Source of the DNA: Janthinobacterium aquaticum
Lineage (GTDB): Bacteria > Pseudomonadota > Gammaproteobacteria > Burkholderiales > Burkholderiaceae_D
DNA length: 64,000 nt
Assembly (NCBI RefSeq): GCF_009208565.1
Contig: NZ_WFLK01000009.1
Location: 124,001 to 188,000 of the forward strand
Direction of reading: 5' to 3'
The notes beneath the pieces are model-generated. The model searched no databases. It had not been told where the DNA came from and worked only from the letters and a program-made list of their open reading frames with translations. Each line of letters starts with the position of its first letter. Position 1 is the first letter of the stretch. The position numbers and the translations under genes are program-made. Positions 1 to 6,474 of the stretch are shown here, piece by piece.

Positions 1-466
1 TGCGGCAGGCGATGTACTTGAGCGCGTGCGCATCGGTCCAGCGCGAAATATCGGCAGGCAGCTCCAGTTCCGGATATTTGCCTGGCTCCATGCGCCCCAA
101 AAAACCCTGCGGGCGCAAATCCTTGATAAAGAAGGGCAGGCCCTGGAACAGGCGCGGGCTATTGCGTTCCGCTTGCTCCAGCGTATAAAAGCCGCCCGCG
201 AGCGCATCGAGCTGGCCTGCAGGCGTAATGCGGCCCATGCCGTCAATCTGGAATACCGGTACCGGCGTGGCGACGCCTGCAACGCTGCGGCTCAGGGCGT
301 AGCGGCGCGTGCGGCCGGCGCCGAGGGTTACGCCCTGCTCAACGCATGCCCACAGGCGTGAGAAAGTCGGCTGGCTGATCCCCAGCGATTTTGTCAGTTG
401 CGCCATGCCTACCGGGCCGCCGGCCAACAAGCGCAACAGTTCTTCAAGTTGTTCGTTGCGGGTCAT
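1..466 (-). CDS. yjjJ: HipA-family kinase-like protein, YjjJ type (N-terminal part)
   Basis: The gene reads leftward from an ATG at 466 and runs off the window, so only about 155 N-terminal residues are visible. They begin with a small winged-helix segment (MTRNEQLEELLRLL, then LGISQPTFSRLW). The middle contains FFIKDLRPQGFLGRM, typical of the YjjJ branch of HipA-like Ser/Thr kinases. YjjJ proteins carry their own DNA-binding domain and usually lack a separate HipB antitoxin. The kinase catalytic part lies outside the window, so activity cannot be judged. No hipB-like ORF precedes it. The family call rests on recognition of the N-terminal half only. Confidence 0.72.
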   Translation of the reverse strand, partial: MTRNEQLEELLRLLAGGPVGMAQLTKSLGISQPTFSRLWACVEQGVTLGAGRTRRYALSRSVAGVATPVPVFQIDGMGRITPAGQLDALAGGFYTLEQAERNSPRLFQGLPFFIKDLRPQGFLGRMEPGKYPELELPADISRWTDAHALKYIACR

Positions 467-560
467 TTTTGAAAAAAATGAATAGATTAAATTAGGCTGT
501 CTGTAGAGTGAAGTGTACGTTTTTTGAATAGAAAAGTGAATAGATTAGCGCAAGGTTGGC

Positions 561-656
561 GTAGGTCGGATTAGGCCCCGAAGGGGCCGTAATCCGACAA
601 CATTTTTGGCCTCAACGATGTTGTCGGATTACGCGCTGCGCGCTAATCCGACCTAC
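561..656. repeat. REP-like double palindrome, copy A
   Basis: Two inverted copies of a ~40-bp stem-loop unit face each other. The outer arms are GTAGGTCGGATTA and TAATCCGACCTAC. The inner arms GTAATCCGACAACAT and ATGTTGTCGGATTAC are separated by 14 bp. Each unit carries its own GC hairpin tip. The same element recurs at 36409 and 53192, with a half copy at 15301. It lies between the divergent yjjJ and rtcB leaders. The design resembles paired REP/BIME elements mobilised by REP-associated transposases, none of which is in this window. Confidence 0.85.
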
Positions 657-824
657 GGTTCTCTTGAGTCGGAGGCATTACCGACAGAACCAATTTATTG
701 AAGAAAACAACAGCTGATCATTTTTGCCATACTGGCGGTTGACAGCGCCGCGCCAGCAGGCGCAAAATTGCAGTCGATTCTGCTCACGCATTCATCCACC
801 GACTACTTTACGAAAGGACGCAAC

Positions 825-863
825 ATGCAATACCAGGCTAAACATCAAACGAATAAAAAATAG
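825..863 (+). CDS. possible 12-residue leader peptide upstream of rtcB
   Basis: A short ORF reads MQYQAKHQTNKK. Its ATG is preceded by AAAGGA at 813-818, six bases away, a better ribosome binding site than many real genes here have. The stop codon TAG at 861-863 abuts the first arm of a set of competing hairpins that ends in an intrinsic terminator at 912-947. This is the usual layout of translation-coupled attenuation. The peptide is not recognised and its translation is inferred from the RBS alone. Confidence 0.42.
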   Translation: MQYQAKHQTNKK

Positions 864-899
864 CCCCGTGCATGTTGCTCGGGGTCACTGATCCCGAGC
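864..899 (+). promoter_or_regulatory. competing hairpins in the rtcB leader
   Basis: CCCCG at 864-868 can pair with CGGGG at 880-884. Alternatively GCTCGGG at 877-883 pairs with CCCGAGC at 893-899. The two pairings exclude each other. The 880-884 arm could also pair with CCCCG at 914-918, which is the left arm of the terminator, and so act as an anti-terminator. A ribosome stopped at 861-863 would cover the first arm. The pairings are read directly; the switching is inference. Confidence 0.4.
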
Positions 900-911
900 C
901 GGCGTTCTTTT

Positions 912-947
912 AACCCCGGCGAGGAAACTCGTCGGGGTTTTGTTTTT
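912..947 (+). terminator. intrinsic terminator in the rtcB leader
   Basis: The stem CCCCGGCGAG (914-923) pairs with CTCGTCGGGG (928-937), with one G-T wobble and a GAAA tetraloop. A T-rich tract (938-947) follows. It sits 64 bp before the rtcB start, so it is either an attenuator for rtcB or the end of a short leader RNA. Confidence 0.75.
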
Positions 948-1010
948 ACGGCGTCGCATTCATGCATGCGGCGGCCGTGGGCAAAACCTGGACACACCAA
1001 GGTTTTACAG

Positions 1011-2219
1011 ATGCCCATTTATCAGACTTTGCACGACGGCCAGGTGCCCGTGCATATTTTTACCGACGATATCGACGACCAGGCGCTGCGCCAGTTGCGC
1101 CATATCGCCAGCCTGCCGATCGTCCACCCGTTTGTGGCGGCCATGCCCGATGTGCATGCCGGTATTGGCGCGACCGTCGGTAGCGTGATACCCACGCGCA
1201 GCGCGATTATTCCGGCCGCTGTCGGCGTCGATATCGGCTGTGGCATGAACGCCGTGCGCACCACGCTGTCGGCCAGCGACTTGCCGGACAACCTGGCGCG
1301 ACTGCGCAGTGCGATCGAGGCTGCCGTGCCGGTCGGCTTCGAGCAGCATGACTGGAGCCGCGTGCAGGGTTCGCGCGATGCGCGCGCCACGCGTCCGTTG
1401 GCCGGCCGCCTGGAGCGCATCGTCGAGCGCCATCGCGGCATAGCCAAAATGGTGCGCCAGTTCGAGCGCAGCTGGATTTGCCAGGTCGGCACGCTGGGCG
1501 GCGGCAATCACTTTATCGAGCTGTGCCTCGATGAGCAGCAGCGCGTATGGGTGATGCTTCATTCCGGTTCGCGCGGCGTGGGCAATGCCATCGGCCGCTA
1601 TTTCATCGCCGCCGCGCAGAAGGACATGCGGCGCCATCAGCAGCAGCTGCCGGACGCCGATCTCGCCTATGTCAGTGCCGGCTCAAGCGTGTTCGAGGAT
1701 TATGTGGAGGCGGTCGACTGGGCCCAGGATTATGCGCTGCTCAACCGCAGCGAGATGATGCGCCGCGTGCTCGAGGTGCTGGCAAAACACGCGCCGCCGT
1801 TCCAGCTCGATGGCGAAGCGATCAACTGCCATCACAACTATATTGCGCAGGAAGTGCATGGCAGCGAGCAGCTGTACGTCACCCGCAAGGGCGCCATTTC
1901 GGCGCAGCAGGGCGAACTGGGGATTATCCCGGGCAGCATGGGCGCGCGCAGCTTTATCGTGCGTGGCAAGGGTAATCCCGACTCTCTGTGTTCGTGCTCG
2001 CACGGGGCAGGGCGCAGCATGAGCCGCAGCGAGGCCAGGCGCCGTTTCAACCAGTTCGACCTGGCCGAGCAGACGGCCGGCATCGAATGCCGCAAGGATG
2101 GCGGCGTGGTCGATGAAATACCGGCCGCCTACAAGGATATCGATGCGGTCATGGCGCACCAGAGCGATCTGGTGGAAGTGGTGCATACGCTGGGCCAGGT
2201 CGTCTGCATCAAAGGCTGA
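1011..2219 (+). CDS. rtcB: RtcB-family RNA ligase
   Basis: RtcB joins RNA 2',3'-cyclic phosphate (3'-phosphate) ends to 5'-OH ends using GTP and Mn2+, in RNA repair. The 402-aa protein carries the family hallmarks in order: MPDVHAG, the metal-binding VDIGCGMN, GTLGGGNHFIE, HSGSRGVGN, CHHNYI, IIPGSMG and CSHGAGR, whose His is the guanylylated residue. The ATG at 1011 (MPIYQTLHDG) was chosen because AAGG lies eight bases upstream and homologous proteins start near this point. Longer in-frame starts upstream add unrelated residues. No rtcA or rtcR is nearby. A terminator-containing leader precedes it and a small basic gene follows after 10 bp. Confidence 0.9.
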   Translation: MPIYQTLHDGQVPVHIFTDDIDDQALRQLRHIASLPIVHPFVAAMPDVHAGIGATVGSVIPTRSAIIPAAVGVDIGCGMNAVRTTLSASDLPDNLARLRSAIEAAVPVGFEQHDWSRVQGSRDARATRPLAGRLERIVERHRGIAKMVRQFERSWICQVGTLGGGNHFIELCLDEQQRVWVMLHSGSRGVGNAIGRYFIAAAQKDMRRHQQQLPDADLAYVSAGSSVFEDYVEAVDWAQDYALLNRSEMMRRVLEVLAKHAPPFQLDGEAINCHHNYIAQEVHGSEQLYVTRKGAISAQQGELGIIPGSMGARSFIVRGKGNPDSLCSCSHGAGRSMSRSEARRRFNQFDLAEQTAGIECRKDGGVVDEIPAAYKDIDAVMAHQSDLVEVVHTLGQVVCIKG

Positions 2220-2229
2220 AGGAGAGAAC

Positions 2230-2400
2230 ATGAAACTCAAGCTGAAAACCCCCAAGCCGCGCAATCCGCTGGTGGCCGCCGCCAAGCTGCGCGGCGGCGC
2301 CGGTGCGCACCAGTCGGAGCAGTCGCCGCGCGCGGCGCGCCGGGCCGGCAAGCATCAACTGCATCAGTTGCTGTCGGGCCGCCTCAAGCCCGAACGTTAA
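2230..2400 (+). CDS. 56-aa basic protein linked to rtcB
   Basis: The ATG at 2230 follows GGAGAG closely and lies 10 bp after the rtcB stop, so the two genes are probably cotranscribed. The protein is very basic and starts with KLKLKTPKPRNPLVAAAKL. Small basic proteins with a PRNPLVAAA-like core are, from memory, frequent next to RtcB in proteobacteria, but no function is known to me. The TAA at 2398-2400 interlocks with the TAA of the convergent gene (2399-2397). Confidence 0.7.
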   Translation: MKLKLKTPKPRNPLVAAAKLRGGAGAHQSEQSPRAARRAGKHQLHQLLSGRLKPER

Positions 2401-3209
2401 CCACGCGGCCGCGCCGGCAGGCTGACCACGAAATCCGGGTCGAACTGCGCATTTTCTGGCTTGCCGGCACGCGTCTTGTAGCCGCACGGATTGCACACCA
2501 CGCGGCAGGGGCCAATCCGGTAGTCATGCGACACATGCACGTGGCCGTGCACCCACAGGTCGGCCTGCGCTGCCAGTTCGTCCAGCCGCGACGCATAGGC
2601 TGGCGAGCACGCGTCGCTGCCATAGGCGTCGTCCACCGATTGCAGCGATGGCGCCATATGGCTGATCACCACCGTGGCGCCGTCAAACGGCTGCGCCAGT
2701 TCGCGCGCCAGCCAGGCTTTTTGCTGCGCGTGGTACTGCGCCGTGTCGGCGGCGCGCAGCTTGCGGTAGCCCTGGGCCGCCAGGCGGATGCGCTTGTAGT
2801 CGGTCATCATCGCTTCGGCCTCGCGCATGGCCGCCTGGCGCGTGTCGTCGCCGAGCAGGCGGAAATCGGTCCACAGGGTGGCGCCCAGAAAGCGCACCTG
2901 GCCACCGTTTTTATCAGCTAGCACGATGCTGTCGCTGTCGAGAAAATGCACGTGGCCGGTGGCGGCGCAGGCGGCGCGCAGCTCCTGGCGCACCTTGTCC
3001 AGATGGTGGCCGTAACCTTCATGGTTGCCGTGTACGTACAGCACCGGCAGGCCGGCAAAGGCCTGGTCGGCCCACTCCACGGCCCTGGTGCCGGTATCGA
3101 TGTCACCGGCCAGGATTACCGCGTCCGGGCAGCTCTGTGCCAGCTCGCCTTGCGGCGCTTCGTCGCGCCACAGTTCGCGGTGCAGATCGGACAGGATCAA
3201 GAGGCGCAT
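2397..3209 (-). CDS. calcineurin-like metallophosphoesterase
   Basis: This 270-aa protein has the full set of dinuclear metallophosphoesterase motifs: SDLHRE near the N-terminus, GDID, GNHE and the C-terminal HGHVHVSHD. There is no signal peptide, so it is cytoplasmic. The substrate cannot be told from sequence; relatives hydrolyse phosphodiesters or phosphomonoesters. It converges with the rtcB operon, the two stop codons sharing the tetranucleotide TTAA at 2397-2400. The ATG at 3209 is the only good start. Confidence 0.88.
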   Translation of the reverse strand: MRLLILSDLHRELWRDEAPQGELAQSCPDAVILAGDIDTGTRAVEWADQAFAGLPVLYVHGNHEGYGHHLDKVRQELRAACAATGHVHFLDSDSIVLADKNGGQVRFLGATLWTDFRLLGDDTRQAAMREAEAMMTDYKRIRLAAQGYRKLRAADTAQYHAQQKAWLARELAQPFDGATVVISHMAPSLQSVDDAYGSDACSPAYASRLDELAAQADLWVHGHVHVSHDYRIGPCRVVCNPCGYKTRAGKPENAQFDPDFVVSLPARPRG

Positions 3210-3312
3210 GCTGCTCTTCTGGCGGGTGGAGAAGCTTTGATCCTACCTGATATGATGGCAAGCCGGTCATTTGGCCGTACGCTACTACGCCACCTGCGCA
3301 AAAGGAAACCGC

Positions 3313-3885
3313 TTGATTGCCCCGCTAGAAATTGCCGCCAATGTGCTGATGACCGTCTCGATCCTGCTGGCCGGACGCAACAATATTCACTCGTGGTGGA
3401 TCGGCATGGTGGGCTGCGTGCTGTTTGCCGTGCTGTTCTACCAGGTTAATCTGTATGCCGACGTGCTGCTGCAGCTGTTCTTTATCGTCACCTGCGTGAT
3501 TGGTTGGCTGCAATGGCGCCGCGGGAATGGCGGCAAGCCGCTGCCGATCACGCGCACCGGCTGGCGCAGCCTGGCCTGGGTGGTGCCGGCCGGCGTGGTT
3601 GCCGTGGTCATCTATGGCCTGCTGCTGCACCGTTTTACCAATGCCTATGCGCCGTTTATCGATTCGGCCGTGCTGGTGTTCAGCATCATCGCGCAGTTCC
3701 TGCTGATGAACCGGCGCATCGAGACCTGGGGCTTCTGGCTGCTGGTCAATACAGTGGCCGTGCCGCTGTACTACAGCCGCGAGCTGTATCTCACTTCCGT
3801 GCTGTATGCCGCGTACTGGGTCAATGCGCTGGTGTCGTGGTACTGGTGGCGCCTGCAGGCGCGCCGCGCTGCTGCAACGCCATAA
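3313..3885 (+). CDS. pnuC: PnuC-family nicotinamide riboside transporter
   Basis: This is a multi-pass inner-membrane protein of 190 aa with the PnuC signature region (NNIHSWW, then VNLYADVLLQLFF and IGWLQW). PnuC proteins take up nicotinamide riboside by facilitated diffusion for NAD salvage. The start chosen is TTG at 3313, because AAAGGA at 3301-3306 is correctly spaced and the protein then begins MIAPLEIAANV. An earlier TTG at 3271 has no ribosome binding site. No NadR/NrtR-type gene or recognisable riboswitch is adjacent, so a related vitamin (for example thiamine) as substrate is not excluded. Confidence 0.85.
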   Translation: MIAPLEIAANVLMTVSILLAGRNNIHSWWIGMVGCVLFAVLFYQVNLYADVLLQLFFIVTCVIGWLQWRRGNGGKPLPITRTGWRSLAWVVPAGVVAVVIYGLLLHRFTNAYAPFIDSAVLVFSIIAQFLLMNRRIETWGFWLLVNTVAVPLYYSRELYLTSVLYAAYWVNALVSWYWWRLQARRAAATP

Positions 3886-3958
3886 CCGCCAGGCTGACGG
3901 CCAGCGTTTGACGCTTGACTGCGCCAAGCTGAACACCAGGTTCTGACCAGGCGCACGC

Positions 3959-4753
3959 TCAGTGGCCTGGCGCCTGCTCCTGCAGGCGCTGGCGATAGGC
4001 GCTGGGCGTGACGCCGATCCGCTCGCGAAAGGCGGTGGCGAAGTTGCCGGCGTTGTGAAAGCCGATCATCAGGGCGATATCCTGCACGTCCATGTCGGTC
4101 TGTTGCAGCAACTCCACACCGCGCGCAATGCGCGCTTCGCGGATAAACGCAAACACCGTCATGCCGGTCTGCTCACGAAACATCAGCGTGAGCTTTTCAC
4201 GGTAGGTGCCGACGCTCCTGGCGATCTCGGACAGATTGGGCAAATCGCCGAGGTTGTCGAGGATCAGCTGCTTGACGGCGTTGACAAACACCATGTCGGG
4301 ATGCTGCTGCGGCGGCTTGCTGTCGCTTTCCCCGGCCGGCGGCACGGTGCGATCGTGGCGGCGTACCAGGCCCAGGTGGACATGGATGCGGGCGGCCAGC
4401 TCGGCCGGCGTGAACGGCTTGGCGATATAGTCCACGCCGCCGACCTGCAGGCCCTTCACGCGCTCATCAACGGCATCGGCGCCGCTGAGGAAAATCACCG
4501 GAATATTTTCTGTCTCGGGGTTCGCCTTGAGCAGGCGGCAGGCCGTGTAGCCGTCCATTTCCGGCATGCGCACATCGAGCAGGATCAGGTCCGGGTGCGT
4601 GGCCAGCGCCAGCTGGTAGCCCTGGTAGCCGTTATAGGCAGCGGTAAAACGGTAGGGCTGCTCGCTGAGCAACTCGGTCAGCATGCGCTGCTCGAACGTG
4701 GAATCGTCCACGATCAGGATGTTCTTTTTAATGGTTTCGCTGGTCACTGGCAT
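3959..4753 (-). CDS. response regulator with AraC-type DNA-binding domain
   Basis: Residues ~10-130 form a CheY-like receiver (ILIVDDS, phosphoacceptor Asp in LLDVRMPEMDG, Lys in IAKPF). Residues ~160-260 form a two-helix-turn-helix AraC domain (LSEIARSVGTYREKLTLMF and IALMIGFHNAGNFATAF). It is a cytoplasmic transcription factor of 264 aa. No histidine kinase is adjacent, so it is an orphan regulator. It is transcribed away from the pilus operon that starts 390 bp further on, and control of that operon is possible but unproven. Confidence 0.9.
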   Translation of the reverse strand: MPVTSETIKKNILIVDDSTFEQRMLTELLSEQPYRFTAAYNGYQGYQLALATHPDLILLDVRMPEMDGYTACRLLKANPETENIPVIFLSGADAVDERVKGLQVGGVDYIAKPFTPAELAARIHVHLGLVRRHDRTVPPAGESDSKPPQQHPDMVFVNAVKQLILDNLGDLPNLSEIARSVGTYREKLTLMFREQTGMTVFAFIREARIARGVELLQQTDMDVQDIALMIGFHNAGNFATAFRERIGVTPSAYRQRLQEQAPGH

Positions 4754-4986
4754 GGCCTGATCGATTTAAAAGCCTGCTACTTTCCGGTAGTTTTTCTGCA
4801 CCAGATGGTAAGTCAAGCATGTTAACCAAAAAACAAGTTGTGGTTTATTATGCCCTGCTTTTAAATTTTTTTCTGCTTTTCTCGTATTTCAAAAGCTGTT
4901 TCGCGGCTGGAAGAAGCGCCAATCTTTCAGATCGCCAATAATTGAGCCATAGATTGACGAGAAGCAATGTTGATCACTAAAAACTA

Positions 4987-5113
4987 TGTTCTGCCCGCAA
5001 GGCAGAACACAGCAGCCCACGAACGATGGCTGCTCTTGAAATTGTTGTCCTGGTTTGCGTGCCCGAGAAACGCCGGCAATACCGTGACTATCCGCGTGCC
5101 CTTTGCAAAGGGC
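4987..5113 (+). promoter_or_regulatory. structured leader upstream of the pilus operon
   Basis: The 393-bp gap 4754-5146 is AT-rich on its left side and then holds three inverted repeats. TGTTCTGCC (4987-4995) pairs with GGCAGAACA (5001-5009). AGCAGCC (5011-5017) pairs with GGCTGCT (5028-5034). GCCCTTTGCAAAGGGC (5098-5113) is a perfect palindrome 33 bp before the first pilin start. I could not match the region to a known riboswitch, including cyclic-di-GMP classes. A structured 5' UTR or operators are both possible. Confidence 0.4.
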
Positions 5114-5146
5114 CATAGACTGATGAATGATCATCCGGAGGCTATT

Positions 5147-5680
5147 ATGTTGCGTGTTAAATTTTCCCCATTTGCTGTTGCAGCCGCTGCTGCCATCTCC
5201 CTGTTTGCTGCCACCGTACCGATGGCCAGTCATGCTGCTTCATACTCGACCGGCATCAATACGGTCAATTTTGAGGTTTCGCTCAAGATCGTGGCCAACT
5301 GTGTGATTGCAGCGCAGCCACTCGACTTCGGTCAAACTCAGGGGGTACTGGCTACTGCCGTGAACGTCAATACCACGCTCAACGTTACCTGCACCAATAC
5401 CACGCCGTACAACGTGGGCCTGAGTCCCGGTACCGGCGCCGGCTCGACCGGCACCACCCGTTACCTGGCCGGCACGGGCGCCAATACGCAAACCGTGCAG
5501 TACAACCTGTTCCAGGCTTCCGGCAATACCGTCTGGGGCAACAACCAGGGCACCGACACCCACAGCGGCACCGGTACCGGCGTTTCGCAGCCGATCACGG
5601 TCTACGGCCAGGTGCCGGTGCAGTCCACCCCGGTACCCGACACCTACAAGTCGACCATTACCGCGACGGTCTACTTCTAA
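5147..5680 (+). CDS. SCPU (spore coat U) domain pilin subunit
   Basis: The 177-aa precursor has a signal peptide ending near SHAAS and one SCPU domain. It starts with the strand VNFEVSLKIVANCVI, has a second Cys in LNVTCTNTTPYNVGL, and ends with ITATVYF, the donor/closing-strand pattern of archaic (Csu-type) pilins. Such subunits are secreted, folded by a periplasmic chaperone and polymerised by an usher. The ATG at 5147 was chosen because CCGGAGG lies six bases upstream. It is the first gene of a four-gene operon and the likely major shaft subunit. Confidence 0.88.
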   Translation: MLRVKFSPFAVAAAAAISLFAATVPMASHAASYSTGINTVNFEVSLKIVANCVIAAQPLDFGQTQGVLATAVNVNTTLNVTCTNTTPYNVGLSPGTGAGSTGTTRYLAGTGANTQTVQYNLFQASGNTVWGNNQGTDTHSGTGTGVSQPITVYGQVPVQSTPVPDTYKSTITATVYF

Positions 5681-5691
5681 GTGCGGCGCCC

Positions 5692-6432
5692 ATGACGGCC
5701 AGCCGTTTCCTTTTCCCTCCGACACTGCTGGCGCTGTTGCTGGTGCTGTGCATGGCGGGAGCAGGAGCGGCCAGCGCTGCCAATCTGCAGATTTCTCCGG
5801 TCACCATCAGTATGCGCGCCGAGCAAAGCTCGGCCGGCATCACCTTGCAGAATCTGGGCGAGGCGCCCCTGTTCGGCCAGGTGCGCGTGTATCTGTGGGA
5901 TCAGGCCCGGGGCGAGGAAGCGCTGACGCCGACCCAGGAACTGGTGGCCAGTCCACCCATTGTTGAAGTTGCCGCCAACAGCCGGCAGACCATCCGCCTG
6001 GTGCGGACACAGGCCGGTGCAGCCCAGGAAGAACGCACTTACCGGGTGCTGATCGATGAAGTCGGGCGCGACGACGATCCGAGCCGCAGCGGCGTCGATA
6101 TCCGCCTGCGCTATTCGGTGCCGGTGTTTGTGCTGCCCAGCGGCGCGCCGGGCAAGGAAGCATTGAGCTGGCAGGTATTTCGCAAGGATGGCGAGTGGAT
6201 GTTGCGCATTGAGAACACGGGCACCCTGCACGCGCAAATCGGCAGCATGACGCTGACCAACCAGGCTGGCAAGGAGCATGTGATCAGCAAGGGCCTGTTC
6301 GGTTATGTGCTGGCCAAACGCATGCGTGAATGGCGCTTGCCGGTGCCGAAAGATGCTGCACTGGAAGGGCCGCTGGCCATTGCGGTCAATGTGAATACAA
6401 AGGCGAACGTTGCCCGCACGTCGCCCCCTTGA
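5692..6432 (+). CDS. periplasmic fimbrial chaperone
   Basis: This 246-aa protein has a signal peptide ending near ASAAN and a two-domain immunoglobulin-like PapD/CsuC fold. It opens with LQISPVTISMRAEQSS and has the edge strand ending RLVRTQ in the first domain. It delivers pilin subunits to the usher by donating a strand. It starts 11 bp after the pilin stop and precedes the usher gene by 42 bp, the canonical order. The short C-terminal tail (NVARTSPP) is not a known feature. Confidence 0.88.
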   Translation: MTASRFLFPPTLLALLLVLCMAGAGAASAANLQISPVTISMRAEQSSAGITLQNLGEAPLFGQVRVYLWDQARGEEALTPTQELVASPPIVEVAANSRQTIRLVRTQAGAAQEERTYRVLIDEVGRDDDPSRSGVDIRLRYSVPVFVLPSGAPGKEALSWQVFRKDGEWMLRIENTGTLHAQIGSMTLTNQAGKEHVISKGLFGYVLAKRMREWRLPVPKDAALEGPLAIAVNVNTKANVARTSPP

Positions 6433-6474
6433 CAGCGTCATGCAGGGGGGACGGCTTTTTAATCGGGTTGCTGC

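Noticed and set aside
26..361. A 111-aa plus-strand frame at the left edge
   Set aside because: It is antisense to the YjjJ-type gene, which has recognisable domains and runs off the window.
561..656. CRISPR repeat or IS end
   Set aside because: The palindrome is a facing pair of stem-loops, dispersed singly at distant sites, without regular spacers, target duplications or a transposase.
3210..3312. TPP or NAD riboswitch upstream of pnuC
   Set aside because: The 103-bp gap lacks the conserved TPP CTGAGA core and any clear multi-stem fold.
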